This document shows, in pieces, positions 1 through 9,858 of a DNA stretch of 64,000 nt. The DNA comes from JAJPHW01 sp963771505 (GTDB taxonomy: Bacteria; Acidobacteriota; Terriglobia; Terriglobales; Acidobacteriaceae), in the NCBI GenBank assembly GCA_963771505.1, contig CAVYTO010000001.1, positions 434,001 to 498,000 on the forward strand, written 5' to 3'. The number at the start of each line of letters is the position of its first letter. The stretch's first letter is position 1. The position numbers were made by a program, and so were the translations under genes. The notes under the pieces are model-generated. The model saw only the letters and a program-made list of their open reading frames with translations. It had not been told where the DNA came from and made no database searches.

Positions 1-494
1 GCAAGTGGACGACTTACCGCGCCATGGCTGAAGACACGATTGACGCGGTTGAGAAGCAACTTGGGCGGGAACGAACTCCTTGCCGGACCGCGCATTTCCC
101 TCTGGCCGGCTCGGAGCGAGTGTCCGCAGAAGATTGGACGCGTCAAGTATCGCCGGAAACCGCGCTTCACCTGAAACAAACATTCGGCGCGGACGCTGGG
201 CGGGTGATTGCACTCGCCGCTGAAAATCTGCGGTGGTTGGCACCACTCATAGCAGGCAGCCCGGCAATTCAGGCAGAAGTCGTTTACAGCATCCGTGAAG
301 AAATGGCGGCGACCATAGAAGACGTTCTCGCGCGCCGCATCGGGTTGCAGCTTCTGAACTCGCAAAACGCAATGCGAGCCGCACCGGCGGTGGGAAACCT
401 GCTGAGCGACACTGCGAACCGATCGAACGACGATGCCGTCCATGAATACGCCTCTCAGATTCGTCGTCAGGCTGAGGCCGTCGGATTCGCCTAA
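1..494 (+). CDS. glpD: Glycerol-3-phosphate dehydrogenase, C-terminal part (truncated by window edge)
   Basis: The reading frame is open from the left edge (first full codon at base 3) and begins KWTTYRAMAEDTID, the conserved segment at the start of the C-terminal domain of FAD-dependent glycerol-3-phosphate dehydrogenases. These membrane-associated enzymes oxidise glycerol 3-phosphate to dihydroxyacetone phosphate and pass electrons to quinone. The remaining 160 or so residues fit the helical C-terminal cap (RIGLQLLN, VVYSIREEMAATIEDVLARR). The FAD-binding part lies outside the window. The ATG at 24 is internal, not the start. The gene converges on the M48 protease gene, 25 bases away. Confidence 0.85.
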   Translation, partial: KWTTYRAMAEDTIDAVEKQLGRERTPCRTAHFPLAGSERVSAEDWTRQVSPETALHLKQTFGADAGRVIALAAENLRWLAPLIAGSPAIQAEVVYSIREEMAATIEDVLARRIGLQLLNSQNAMRAAPAVGNLLSDTANRSNDDAVHEYASQIRRQAEAVGFA

Positions 495-519
495 CGCCAA
501 GACCTTTGCCCACGGCACG

Positions 520-1662
520 TCATCTTGTCTCGGCTTTACCCGCCCAAGCCTCCGCCGCCGCCACTCTTCGCGAGATCGAAGGATGCGAATGAAACAACGC
601 CTCCACAATCTTCGACGGCTTCCGTTCAGAAAGATTCTGGCTGGCCAGCTTGTTCATCGACGTGATGAATGGGCCTACATCTGAAATCGAACGGAACGCG
701 TAGCGGTCCGCCTGGCGTTCGTTATAGCGCGAGTAGGCGTTTAAAGCGGGCATCAACAAGAAGCCGAGGACCGTGAAAACCAGCGCCAGCAAAGGCAGGT
801 TGGCAAAATCAGACAATGTCTCGAACATGTGCAAGCGATCGGTTGCATAATGAAGCGCGAAATTCGCTGCCCAGAAACCTACCAATGACGTTGCCGCCTG
901 CACTGCAATACTCTTCAGAATATGTTTGTGGACATGATGCCCGAGTTCGTGCGCCAGCACAGCTTCGATTTCGTCCGCAGAATAATTATCGAGCAAGGTG
1001 TCGGCAAGAATGATCCGGCGCGTACTGCCCAAGCCGGTGAGCGCGGCGTTCGCTTTCTTCGTTTTCTCAGAAAGGTGCCATTTGTATACTCCGCGAACTT
1101 TTGTACCTGCGCGTTCCCCCAGGCGGACCAACCGTGACTTCAGGTCTTCGTCTTGAAGGGGTTCGAACTTGTAGAAGATGGGAAACAGGATCACTGGAGC
1201 CAACTGCGCCATGAGGATGAACAGCCCCATGAACGCAGCCCATGCAATCAGCCACCAATGCTCAGGGAATTGCCGCAGGATGAAATAAAGCACTTCAATC
1301 GCAACGCCACCAAGCACCAACCCCAGCAAGAATCCTTTAGCTTCATCCCACAGCCAGCCGCGCCATCTCTGATTAGAAAGTTGGTAGCTGCGCTCAAGCC
1401 GAAAGCCGTAAAAGTCCAAACCGAAACCAAGAATTTTTCCAGCAGCCAGAATCATGACGAGATAAAAAAAGACTGCAAGTGAGTAGTTGCGAAACGCCGC
1501 TCGATAGGCGAGGTCGCGAAGCAGGTTTGTCCAGCCAGTGGCGAGAAGCGCTACGAGCAAAAGCAGTCCGAAGGCAAAATCGAGAATACCCAGCCAGCGC
1601 TGAATGCGGTTATACCGCTGCACTTCCGGCGAATCCAGGTCCTGAGGGGTTGCGGGGCTCAT
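520..1662 (-). CDS. M48 family membrane metalloprotease (Ste24/CAAX protease type)
   Basis: This 380-residue protein has several hydrophobic segments in its first half and the zinc motif HELGHH (HEXXH) around residue 240, with a later NERQADRYA segment that supplies the third zinc ligand of M48 peptidases. The layout (four or more membrane spans, late HEXXH) fits the Ste24/CAAX prenyl protease branch rather than the shorter HtpX. Bacterial members take part in membrane protein quality control; the substrate here is unknown. The start chosen is the ATG at 1662; the frame stays open to a TTG at 1707. It is the last gene of the coaD-to-phosphohexomutase series on the minus strand. Confidence 0.85.
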   Translation of the reverse strand: MSPATPQDLDSPEVQRYNRIQRWLGILDFAFGLLLLVALLATGWTNLLRDLAYRAAFRNYSLAVFFYLVMILAAGKILGFGLDFYGFRLERSYQLSNQRWRGWLWDEAKGFLLGLVLGGVAIEVLYFILRQFPEHWWLIAWAAFMGLFILMAQLAPVILFPIFYKFEPLQDEDLKSRLVRLGERAGTKVRGVYKWHLSEKTKKANAALTGLGSTRRIILADTLLDNYSADEIEAVLAHELGHHVHKHILKSIAVQAATSLVGFWAANFALHYATDRLHMFETLSDFANLPLLALVFTVLGFLLMPALNAYSRYNERQADRYAFRSISDVGPFITSMNKLASQNLSERKPSKIVEALFHSHPSISRRVAAAEAWAGKAETR

Positions 1663-1753
1663 CGTTGCTTCAATTATGCCGCATGAGGATGGCTGATTGG
1701 CGTCCAAAAGGGTGTCGTCCGAAAAACAGGCTCAACAGAACCCTCGGCGCAAG

Positions 1754-3175
1754 TCAGGCGTTAACGAACTTCTCGGCGCTCGCAAGAATTTCTTCGACTA
1801 ACTCCGGCGACGAAGCCTCCGCGTATACCCGCAGAAGAGGCTCAGTGCCCGAAGCACGGAATAACACCCATGCTTCCGCGCCGTTGTCGATCGATGGGGC
1901 GTCCAAAAACAACTTGATTCCGTCGAGGTTCGTCTTTTTCCTTACTGCATACTTTGCCAGCCGGTCAGTACCCTCGGCAGAAGCGCGGCGGATCGTGTCT
2001 TTCTTGATGTCGTCCGTGATGTGCATGTCGCGACGGCCGTAAAAGTGAGGCCCAAAATCGCGTTGCAGGTCGGCAATCAGCTCGCCCAAAGGCTTCTTTT
2101 CTTCCGCCATGACGTTGGCAAGAAGCAGCGAATTCAGAATTCCATCGCGCTCGGGAAGAAAGCGCCCGTAGCCAACTCCGCCGGATTCTTCGCCACCGAT
2201 GGCGATTTCGTGCTCCATCATCAAGTCGGCAATGTATTTGAATCCGATCGGGCACTCGTAAAGCTTGCGCCCGTTTTTTGCGGCGATACGATCGCTCATG
2301 CCGGTTGTATTAAACGCCCGCACCACATCGCCCGACCACTTCTTTCGCTCCAGTAACCAGCGTTCGAGCACGCAGATGATTTTGTGTGAGTCGACAAAGG
2401 TGCCGTCTTCCGCGACCGCGCCAATCCTGTCCGCATCTCCATCGGTGGCCAGACCCGCATGACATTTTTCCTTGATGACCGTCTCCTGCAACAGAGCGAT
2501 GTGCGGCTGGATCGGCTCCGGATTGATTCCCGGAAATAGCGGATTCACATCCTGCCGGATGGCAACGTGCTGAATGCCGCGCGTTTTGAAAATTTCTGCA
2601 AGCACTCCCCGCCCAGCACCGTGCATGCAGTCGACCGCAAATTTGAAATTAGCTTTGGCGATCAAATCGAGATCGGCGAAACTGCAAATCGCTTTGACGT
2701 ATGCAGGCTTAAGATCGACTTCTTCGATCGGCGCAGACTTTCCGCCAGTTGGCTCGTAAGGCTCGTCGCGCATCTCCGCCTCAATCCCCTTCATGATTGC
2801 GGGGGTCGCTGATCCGCCGAACTTGCCTTTAAACTTCACGCCATTCCAATTCCACGGATTGTGACTGGATGTAATCATTACTCCGCCTGCCGCACCCTGA
2901 CTCTTCACGGCGTATGAGACCGCCGGCGTTGGCGTGAAGTCGTTCGCCAGCTTCACCGGGATGCCCAATGACGCAAGCACTTCCGCCGCAATCCGCGCAG
3001 CGCGGCCCGAAGCAAAGCGCGTGTCGTAGCCGACGACGATGCCGCGCTTCGGGTCTTCGTGGTTGATCACATATTTAGCGATTGCTGCCGACACTCGGCG
3101 CACGTTCGCAAATGTAAAGTCGTCAGCGATAATTGCACGCCATCCGTCAGTGCCAAATTTGATTGGTTGAGTCAT
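1754..3175 (-). CDS. Phosphoglucomutase/phosphomannomutase family protein
   Basis: This 473-residue alpha-D-phosphohexomutase interconverts hexose 6-phosphate and hexose 1-phosphate. It shows all four family signatures: the phosphoserine loop TSSHNPWNWNGVKFKG near residue 100, the magnesium loop DGDADRIG, the sugar-binding loop GEESGGVGYG, and the phosphate-binding RASGTEPLLRVYAE near the C terminus. It lies 22 bases downstream of manC and after manA, so converting mannose 6-phosphate to mannose 1-phosphate is the likely job; glucose specificity cannot be excluded. The ATG at 3175 is preferred to an in-frame TTG two codons upstream. Confidence 0.9.
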   Translation of the reverse strand: MTQPIKFGTDGWRAIIADDFTFANVRRVSAAIAKYVINHEDPKRGIVVGYDTRFASGRAARIAAEVLASLGIPVKLANDFTPTPAVSYAVKSQGAAGGVMITSSHNPWNWNGVKFKGKFGGSATPAIMKGIEAEMRDEPYEPTGGKSAPIEEVDLKPAYVKAICSFADLDLIAKANFKFAVDCMHGAGRGVLAEIFKTRGIQHVAIRQDVNPLFPGINPEPIQPHIALLQETVIKEKCHAGLATDGDADRIGAVAEDGTFVDSHKIICVLERWLLERKKWSGDVVRAFNTTGMSDRIAAKNGRKLYECPIGFKYIADLMMEHEIAIGGEESGGVGYGRFLPERDGILNSLLLANVMAEEKKPLGELIADLQRDFGPHFYGRRDMHITDDIKKDTIRRASAEGTDRLAKYAVRKKTNLDGIKLFLDAPSIDNGAEAWVLFRASGTEPLLRVYAEASSPELVEEILASAEKFVNA

Positions 3176-3197
3176 TTTCAAGATCTAATCAGATGCA

Positions 3198-4307
3198 TCA
3201 AACCAGTTTGTGCAGCCGCTTTTCGTCCAGATACTTTACGACCTTCCCTACGTCCTGGGCGCGGTCGCGCGTTGTGATCAGCAAGGCGTCTCCGGTCTCG
3301 ACCACCACCAAATCATCAACTCCGACCACCGCAATAAATTTCCCCGGAGCGTGAACGTAATTGCCCTGCGCGTTCAGGGTAAAACTTGCCTTCCCAGCGA
3401 TCACGTTGTTGTCGGAGTGAGTCTTTCGCGAAGCGTGGTGCTCGTGCAACGCCGTCCATGAGCCGAGATCGTTCCAGCCAAAATCGGCCGGAATGCAAAA
3501 AAGGTTGGACTTGCCAACCCCCTTTGCGGAGCGCGGTTCCAGCACGGCGTAGTCGATGCTGATGTTTTCACAACGTGGGTAGAGGCGAGCGAAAGTGGCA
3601 TCGAATTTTCGGGTGCCGTAGCTCGCGGCGATTTGTTCTAGAAGCGGCGACGTATTGGGCAAGTGCTCACGTAATGCGTTCGCCAGGGTCCGGGCGCTCC
3701 ACAGAAACATTCCGCTGTTCCAGAAGAAATTCCCCGCAGCAACAAATACCGCTGCCCGCTCTGTGTCGGGTTTTTCGGTGAACCGGCGAACCGAAAATGT
3801 TCCATCATTCTCGCTGGCAACGTCTACCTCAATATATCCATACCCGGTTTCCGGACGATTGGGCTGGATGCCAAGTACAACAATATTGTCGCCGGCGCTT
3901 GCCAGGGAAATTCCCTGACGCAACGTGCGCCGGTAACGATCGGCATCGGCGATTACATGGTCCGAGGGAAACATTCCGATGATGGCCTGAGGATCGGTTC
4001 GCTCGAGAATGAATGCGGCCAATCCAATTGCTGGGGCGGTATTGCGCGCCGCTGGTTCGGCTAGAATTTTCTTTTTGTCGAGTTTGGGGGCCTGGCGCGC
4101 GATTTCGCTGCGCAAATGTTCGTTCGCGATCACCCAGAATTGCTTTGCGGGGGCGAGCGGCAATAATCGCGCTACGGTTTGCTGAAGCATGGTGTGCTTG
4201 CCGTCAAGCGCGAGCAATTGCTTGGCGCGCCGCTTGCGGCTGAGCGGCCAAAAGCGTGTCCCGCGGCCGCCTGCAAGAATCACCGGATAAAAATGCGATT
4301 TAGCCAT
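3198..4307 (-). CDS. manC: Mannose-1-phosphate guanylyltransferase
   Basis: This 369-residue enzyme makes GDP-mannose from GTP and mannose 1-phosphate. The N-terminal signature ILAGGRGTRFWPLSRKRRAK is the nucleotidyltransferase loop, and FTEKPD and the WNSGMFLW segment match the mannose-1-phosphate guanylyltransferase family. It is the short, single-function form: there is no C-terminal isomerase (cupin) domain as in AlgA-type bifunctional proteins, which fits the separate manA gene 30 bases upstream. GDP-mannose would feed exopolysaccharide or glycoconjugate synthesis, but no glycosyltransferase lies in this window. Confidence 0.9.
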   Translation of the reverse strand: MAKSHFYPVILAGGRGTRFWPLSRKRRAKQLLALDGKHTMLQQTVARLLPLAPAKQFWVIANEHLRSEIARQAPKLDKKKILAEPAARNTAPAIGLAAFILERTDPQAIIGMFPSDHVIADADRYRRTLRQGISLASAGDNIVVLGIQPNRPETGYGYIEVDVASENDGTFSVRRFTEKPDTERAAVFVAAGNFFWNSGMFLWSARTLANALREHLPNTSPLLEQIAASYGTRKFDATFARLYPRCENISIDYAVLEPRSAKGVGKSNLFCIPADFGWNDLGSWTALHEHHASRKTHSDNNVIAGKASFTLNAQGNYVHAPGKFIAVVGVDDLVVVETGDALLITTRDRAQDVGKVVKYLDEKRLHKLV

Positions 4308-4337
4308 ATTGAAAAAATTCAGACTACTCCCATCGAG

Positions 4338-5336
4338 TTACAAACTCCGCGTGGCAGGCTCTGGCACTGACCCACCCGGAACATACGCCTTCAAAAATTC
4401 CACCGTCCATTGCGGCCGAACGGAAAACTCTCCCAATGACGCTGGAACAACTACTGCATCGCCCTTGGCCAATGTGACGGGCTCGTTGCCGGCCACTTCA
4501 ATCGATGCGCACCCCTCTGTCGCCACCAATATGTGAGCTGAGGTTTTTCCTGAAAGCTCAACTGTATTGAACAGCTGCGGCTCCCGCAATTCGAAGAAGT
4601 CCACAGTAAAGCAAGGAGACGAAATCAGCGCCGATCGCCGGTTTCGGCCTTCCTGCGTAGGCGCGGGTCGCAGCACCTTCCCAGAACGCACTTTATCTTT
4701 TATCGCAGCCAAACCGCGCTCGAGGTGCAACTCTCGCGGTCTGCCGTAATCGTATAAGCGGTAAGTCGTGTCCGACTGCTGCTGGGTCTCAACGATCACC
4801 GACCCCGGTCCGAGAGTATGCACCGTTCCGCCTGCCACGTAAATCATCTCGCCTTGAAAAATGTCGATCCAGTTCAACAGATCTTCGGCGCGTTTCTCCT
4901 CGATGGCCTCGGCGAAATCCGCGCGGGTGACGCCGGCTTTGAGCCCCAGGCCGATCTGGGCTCCGGGTTTCGCATGCGCGACATACCAGCATTCCGTCTT
5001 GCCGCACGGTTCGCCCACAGCTCTGGCGCCGTCATCATCCGGATGTACCTGCACGGAAAGCTTCTCCGCGGGGAATAAAAATTTCAGCAATAGAGGAAAT
5101 CGTGACGGATTGGCCGGCGCATCTCCACCGAAATCCCTGCCAAATTGCTGGCTCAACTCACCAAGAGATTTGCCGCGAAGGGCACCATTCGCCACTATGC
5201 TGTGGTCCGCGGTCAGCCACGACTCGCCGATTTTTTGCTCGAACCGATGGTTCGGATAAATCGGCGCAAGGTCTAACGTTCCCCACGGGCGCGGGTCGAA
5301 CAGCGGCGTCATGAGCAGCGGATAGAGTGGGGCCAT
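4338..5336 (-). CDS. manA: Mannose-6-phosphate isomerase, class I
   Basis: This 332-residue protein interconverts fructose 6-phosphate and mannose 6-phosphate. The metal-binding segment QVHPDD near residue 97 and the later GGTVHTLGPGSVIVETQQ are typical of the short, cupin-fold class I isomerases of the YvyI/ManA type. An alternative start, MTPLFDPRPWG at 5312, is possible and begins closer to where relatives begin. It is followed by manC and the phosphohexomutase, giving the three steps from fructose 6-phosphate to GDP-mannose in one operon. Confidence 0.87.
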   Translation of the reverse strand: MAPLYPLLMTPLFDPRPWGTLDLAPIYPNHRFEQKIGESWLTADHSIVANGALRGKSLGELSQQFGRDFGGDAPANPSRFPLLLKFLFPAEKLSVQVHPDDDGARAVGEPCGKTECWYVAHAKPGAQIGLGLKAGVTRADFAEAIEEKRAEDLLNWIDIFQGEMIYVAGGTVHTLGPGSVIVETQQQSDTTYRLYDYGRPRELHLERGLAAIKDKVRSGKVLRPAPTQEGRNRRSALISSPCFTVDFFELREPQLFNTVELSGKTSAHILVATEGCASIEVAGNEPVTLAKGDAVVVPASLGEFSVRPQWTVEFLKAYVPGGSVPEPATRSL

Positions 5337-5375
5337 AGCGATTGCGATTGTCGCGCAGCGCGAACCGGGTCTTAA

Positions 5376-6578
5376 CTACAATCCGGCCAAAAACTTCTTC
5401 ATCCGCTCCAGCCCGCGGTTTAATTCCTTCATCGACGTCGCATACGAGACGCGGATGTGCTCGCTGCTTCCGAACCCTTCACCCGGCACCGTCGCAACGT
5501 GAGCCTCCCGCAACAGTTTCCCGGCAAGATCCGAAGCTGATCTGACGCCGCCGCGGCCCAAGTATGCCGCGATATTCGGGAATACGTAGAATGCACCCTC
5601 CGGCAGGCTGCACTTCACGTCAGGGATGGACCGCAATCCCGCCACCACATGATCGCGCAGCTGAATGTATTCCTTGCGCATCTCTTCGACGCATTGTTGC
5701 GGACCGTTTAACGCCGCAACCGCAGCTTTCTGCACAATCGAAGTGGGATTTGAGGTCGATTGACTCTGTAACTTTTGCATCGCGCTGGTGACCGCCGCTG
5801 GAGCCAGCGCGTAGCCCAGCCGCCAACCTGTCATCGCGTAAGTCTTCGACAGAGAACCCAAAATCACCATGTGTTCGCGGTATTCGTTTAGCGAGCCCAC
5901 CGAAAATTGCTGCCCGGTGTAGTTGAGATACACGTAGCACTCATCCGACAAGACCCAAATGCCGTGCTGCGCGGCCAGTTTCATCACCGCGCTCAAGTCA
6001 GCTGGCGACATCACCGCACCTGATGGATTTGACGGCGAATTCAGGATGATCACTTTCGTCCGCGGAGTGATCAAGCGTTCGATCATTGCAGCGGTGATGC
6101 GAAAACCCTGCTCCTCATCGCTGTCGAGAAGTACGCACTTGCCTCCCGCGTAATTCACAATGTCTTTAAAAGAAACCCAGTAAGGAACCGGCAGGATGAC
6201 TTCATCCCCGTGGTCCACCAAGACCTGGATCGCATTGAACAGCGCGTGTTTCCCGCCCACGGATGCGATGACCTCTTCGCGCCGGTAAGTCGAGCCAAAG
6301 TCCTCCGCATGGCGCCGCATGATCGCATCGCGCAATTCGGCAGTTCCACCCACGGGCGTGTACTTCGTGAAATTCGCATGGATCGCGGCAATCGCCGCGT
6401 CTTTAATATGCTGCGGCGTCGCAAAATGCGGTTCTCCAGCGCCAAAATCGACTACATCAATTCCCTGCTGCCGCAACTTGTCGGCTTCCGCCACCACCGC
6501 CAACGTGGCACTGGGCTCAATACGATTGATTCGTTTGGTTAACTTGATCGCGGTTGCAGCTTCGGTCACTGGAGTCAT
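5376..6578 (-). CDS. Class I/II pyridoxal-phosphate aminotransferase (aspartate aminotransferase type)
   Basis: This 400-residue fold-type I aminotransferase has the pyridoxal-phosphate lysine in SLSKTYAMTGWRLGYA, the NSPSNPSGAV segment that contacts the cofactor, and the late carboxylate-binding region HIRVSYATS. These match the aspartate aminotransferase Ib group. The amino donor cannot be fixed from motifs; aspartate or an aromatic amino acid is possible. The start ATG overlaps the coaD stop by four bases (ATGA at 6575-6578), so the two are probably translationally coupled. Confidence 0.85.
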   Translation of the reverse strand: MTPVTEAATAIKLTKRINRIEPSATLAVVAEADKLRQQGIDVVDFGAGEPHFATPQHIKDAAIAAIHANFTKYTPVGGTAELRDAIMRRHAEDFGSTYRREEVIASVGGKHALFNAIQVLVDHGDEVILPVPYWVSFKDIVNYAGGKCVLLDSDEEQGFRITAAMIERLITPRTKVIILNSPSNPSGAVMSPADLSAVMKLAAQHGIWVLSDECYVYLNYTGQQFSVGSLNEYREHMVILGSLSKTYAMTGWRLGYALAPAAVTSAMQKLQSQSTSNPTSIVQKAAVAALNGPQQCVEEMRKEYIQLRDHVVAGLRSIPDVKCSLPEGAFYVFPNIAAYLGRGGVRSASDLAGKLLREAHVATVPGEGFGSSEHIRVSYATSMKELNRGLERMKKFLAGL

Positions 6579-7108
6579 TTTCTTCTTCCTGTCTTTGGGG
6601 GTCTGGCGTTTCTCAGCTTAACCGCTGGATCTAACTTTCTCTTGAGCCGATCTTCCACCATCGAGGGCACAAGCCCTTGCACAGATCCGCCCAGTTGCGC
6701 AACCTCGCGCACGAGCCGGGAGCTTAAGTAAGAATAACGTTCCGCCGGCATCATAAACACGGTTTCCAGCTCGGGATGCATTTTGCGATTCATTAACGCC
6801 ATTTGCAACTCATACTCGTAGTCGCTGATAGCGCGAATTCCGCGCAGAATGGCAGTGGCGTGCACTCGCAGCGCATAATCTACAGTCAACCCGTCAAAGG
6901 TTTCCACCCTGACATTCCGGAACCCCGTGGTCATCGACTCCAGCATCGCGCGCCGCTCACTTACGTCGAACAGCGGATTTTTCTCAGGATTGCGCAAGAT
7001 GGCAACGATGAGCTCGTCAAAAATGTTGGCCCCGCGCTCGATCAGGTCCAAATGCCCATTGGTTGGGGGATCGAACGACCCGGGATAAATGGCGATGACT
7101 TTGCTCAA
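6575..7108 (-). CDS. coaD: Phosphopantetheine adenylyltransferase
   Basis: CoaD transfers AMP from ATP to 4'-phosphopantetheine, the penultimate step of coenzyme A synthesis. The N-terminal IYPGSFDPPTNGHLDL contains the nucleotidyltransferase TxGH motif, and SSRLVRE near residue 130 is the usual substrate-binding segment. The frame is open further upstream, but homology begins at the TTG at 7108 (LSKVIAIYPG); the sequence before it shows no family similarity, so TTG is taken as the start with an AGAGG four bases before it. The product is about 177 residues, slightly longer than the usual 160 because of a basic tail. The CoA bifunctional gene coaBC lies far away at 52 kb. Confidence 0.88.
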   Translation of the reverse strand: MSKVIAIYPGSFDPPTNGHLDLIERGANIFDELIVAILRNPEKNPLFDVSERRAMLESMTTGFRNVRVETFDGLTVDYALRVHATAILRGIRAISDYEYELQMALMNRKMHPELETVFMMPAERYSYLSSRLVREVAQLGGSVQGLVPSMVEDRLKRKLDPAVKLRNARPPKTGRRK

Positions 7109-7274
7109 TAGGCCTCTGGGCTGAGTTCCTGATTTTAAGCGGGAAGAAAGCGGTTGGCAACACTGTACTTTGTGGAATGCTGCGCGATCGCCCGTCACGT
7201 GGGTCGCGATCTTCGTCGTCTTTTGCGCCGGCTGTCTAATGGGAGTTGCGCAGACTGACGAAATAGCCCGGCCG

Positions 7275-7883
7275 CTACTTTTTCTCCGCGGCTTCTTTCT
7301 GATATCCAGCCGACAAAGTCCCTTTAGATTTTGCAATGGGAAGCAGCGTCGGATAGAACTGGACGAAGGTAGTATCCACTGCGGCGTTCGCGGAATGGCA
7401 TGAGTAGCATTCGGCTTTCACCGGCACCATCTTTGCGGTTTTGCTGTCGTCGAATCCGAAGAATGCCCACTTACCGGGAAAGCGCGCTTCGTCCTTCACG
7501 TGGACTTCAGTTCCCATCACATCGGTTCCCTGAAAATTTCCCTTCTGATTAATCGACCCTTTGCCCTCCGCGCCGCGAACTTCCAGCACCAGCATGGTCT
7601 TGTCGGGCCAGGTTCCGTTCTCAAGGAATGACTTGTACGCGTCAGGATTGACGAAAACATTGTCGAACATATGATGGTCGGCCATTTGCATGCTCTTGTT
7701 GTAGCTCATGTCGAATCCGCTGCTCAGATAGACCCACGTTCGATAGTTCTCTGGCAACTTGAGCTGACCGTCGTCAGTGTATTCCGGGCCGGAACTGGGC
7801 GGCGTCGCATCTGCGCGAAACGCGGCCGCGGCTAAGATAGCGATAACGATAAAGCCCGACAGAGTCTTCAGTTGGGTTGACAT
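7275..7883 (-). CDS. Secreted cytochrome P460 family protein
   Basis: This 202-residue protein starts at the ATG at 7883 with a clear Sec signal peptide (about residues 1-26, ending ADA). The mature part carries a single c-type haem motif CYSCH at residues 159-163 followed by VDTTFVQFYPTLLPIA, the arrangement of cytochrome P460 family proteins, in which the haem is also cross-linked to a lysine. Studied members oxidise hydroxylamine or detoxify nitrogen oxides in the periplasm; function here is inferred only. The cross-linking lysine cannot be assigned by eye. It is divergent from the LytS-type kinase gene 111 bases away. Confidence 0.8.
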   Translation of the reverse strand: MSTQLKTLSGFIVIAILAAAAFRADATPPSSGPEYTDDGQLKLPENYRTWVYLSSGFDMSYNKSMQMADHHMFDNVFVNPDAYKSFLENGTWPDKTMLVLEVRGAEGKGSINQKGNFQGTDVMGTEVHVKDEARFPGKWAFFGFDDSKTAKMVPVKAECYSCHSANAAVDTTFVQFYPTLLPIAKSKGTLSAGYQKEAAEKK

Positions 7884-7982
7884 GATCGCAAGTATGGTCC
7901 GGGGACGGGCAAAAGACCATCCCACTCCCTGCAATGTACCGTTCGTTCACTGCATTTTTCTCAATTTGCGGTTTGCCGGGAC

Positions 7983-7988
7983 TACCAT
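7983..7988 (+). promoter_or_regulatory. Putative -10 element (TACCAT) of a leaderless transcript
   Basis: TACCAT sits exactly six bases before the ATG at 7995 and no Shine-Dalgarno sequence is present. That spacing would place transcription start at or next to the A of the start codon. No convincing -35 box was found. Confidence 0.35.
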
Positions 7989-7994
7989 TCGAGC

Positions 7995-9110
7995 ATGGGG
8001 AAGTTTGGCAATGGCATCGGTCGTCGTTGGCTATGGATTGCCGCGGTCTGGTTCGGGGTCGGCCTCTTCGACGCGACGCAGACGGTCTTTTCGATGCGTT
8101 CCGCAGGCATGCATCACTCCTGGATCCGGCTATTCTTTACGCTGCTGTTAACTTGGGTACCCTTCGCTGTTTTCACACCGACCGTGTTGCGCCTAGGCCG
8201 GGATTTCCCGGTTGCGCCCCCGAACCCCATCAACTGGCTCGTCCACTTAGCCGCTTGCGCCGCGATTTGTGCGCTTGGATGCGGCTGGAGATCGGGCTTC
8301 GAGATCGCACTCAATCCTTGGGCGCTCACTCCCGGACCGGACTCTTTCTGGCGTATGTGGCTGAGCAAATTCGACGGCGACTTTCTGGGTTATCTGATCC
8401 TTTATTCTTCTATTCTAGCGATCAGTTACGTACTCGCTTCCAGAGAAATGCTGGCTCGGCAAGAAACGGAAACAGTTCGGCTCAGCGAGCAGTTGTCACG
8501 GGCACAATTGCACATTCTGCGCCAACAGATTGAGCCACATTTCCTTTTCAATGCCCTCAATAGCATCGCCGGCTTGGTACGGGAGCGGCGAAACGACGAT
8601 GCTGTAAGCATGATCGCCGGGCTCAGCGATTTCCTCCGGGGAGTTCTAAAGAACTCCGGTCGTCAGGAGGTAGCGTTAAAAGAAGAAATAGATTTTCTGC
8701 AAAAGTATCTCGATATCCAGAAGGTTCGTTTTTCGGATCGGCTTCAGTTCAGCATCGAAATGCCGGACGATCTCTCCGATGCAAAAGTCCCCAACTTGCT
8801 TCTTCAACCGATCGTGGAAAACGCCATCAAACACGGAATTTCCAAGGTCGCGCAAGGCGGTCGAGTCGGAGTAGCAATCCATCGGTCCAATGGAAGCCTG
8901 CGCATTTACGTTTCGAACGACGGCCCCAGCCTGCAGCCGGATTGGGCGACCTCACAGTCGGGAATCGGAATATTAAACCTCCGAGCAAGGCTGAAAAGCC
9001 TTTACGGAGAAGACGGTGATTTTGCATTGCTGGACCGAGCTGCGGGAGGCGTTGAAGCGGTGGTTACTTTGCCCTATGCGACCGCAACCGCCAAGGACGA
9101 ACGATCGTGA
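7995..9110 (+). CDS. LytS/YpdA-type sensor histidine kinase
   Basis: This 371-residue protein has four predicted membrane segments in residues 10-155, then the His_kinase domain of the LytS group: the phospho-acceptor histidine is in QQIEPHFLFNALNSI near residue 185, followed by the ATP-binding part with LLLQPIVENAIKHGI (N box) and GIGILNLRARL (G box). The membrane part resembles no known ligand-binding domain by eye, so the signal is unknown. Its GTGA overlap with the next gene shows that it pairs with the LytTR regulator. Confidence 0.88.
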   Translation: MGKFGNGIGRRWLWIAAVWFGVGLFDATQTVFSMRSAGMHHSWIRLFFTLLLTWVPFAVFTPTVLRLGRDFPVAPPNPINWLVHLAACAAICALGCGWRSGFEIALNPWALTPGPDSFWRMWLSKFDGDFLGYLILYSSILAISYVLASREMLARQETETVRLSEQLSRAQLHILRQQIEPHFLFNALNSIAGLVRERRNDDAVSMIAGLSDFLRGVLKNSGRQEVALKEEIDFLQKYLDIQKVRFSDRLQFSIEMPDDLSDAKVPNLLLQPIVENAIKHGISKVAQGGRVGVAIHRSNGSLRIYVSNDGPSLQPDWATSQSGIGILNLRARLKSLYGEDGDFALLDRAAGGVEAVVTLPYATATAKDERS

Positions 9111-9858
9111 AGACCGGAGAGCAGCGTTCTATCCGCGCTCTGATTGTTGACGACGAACCGTTGGCGCGCAGCAATGTTGCTGTGCTACTGCGGCGCGATC
9201 CCCAAATCGAAATTGTCGAAGAATGTGGTTCGGGCAAGGAAGCGCTCGCAGCAATTCGCGAGCTGAAGCCCGGCCTGCTTTTTCTTGACGTGCAAATGCC
9301 CGAATTCGACGGATTTGACGTTCTGGAAGCGCTCGGCCAAAACATGCCTCCGGCGGTGATCTTCGTCACTGCGTATGACGACTACGCTATTCGCGCCTTT
9401 GAATCAGGCGCGCTCGACTATTTGCTGAAACCGTTCGACGACGCACGTTTCGAACGCTCGCTGAACCGAGCCAAGGAGAGACTCGCGTTAGACCGAAGTG
9501 CAACCAATCATCTTGATCGCATCGTCGTAAAGAGCGCCGGACAGATTGTTTTTCTGAACGTCGGAGACATCGATTGGATTGGGGCGGCCGACTACTACGC
9601 CAGCCTCCATGTCGGAACTAAAACTTATCTGTTGCGACGCAGCATGGGTGACTTGGAGAAGGAACTGGATCCGAGAGCGTTCTGCCGCACTCACCGTTCA
9701 GCGATCGTCAGTCTCAGCCGGGTTGAGTGTATCTCGATCAGCGAAAACGGCGAAAACGAGATCGCGCTCAAAAATGGCGAACGATTGCCCTTAAGCCGGC
9801 GTTACAAGAAGCAGTTGCAATCCCGATTAGGAGTTTGCAGTTCAGAGCTTTTCTCGAC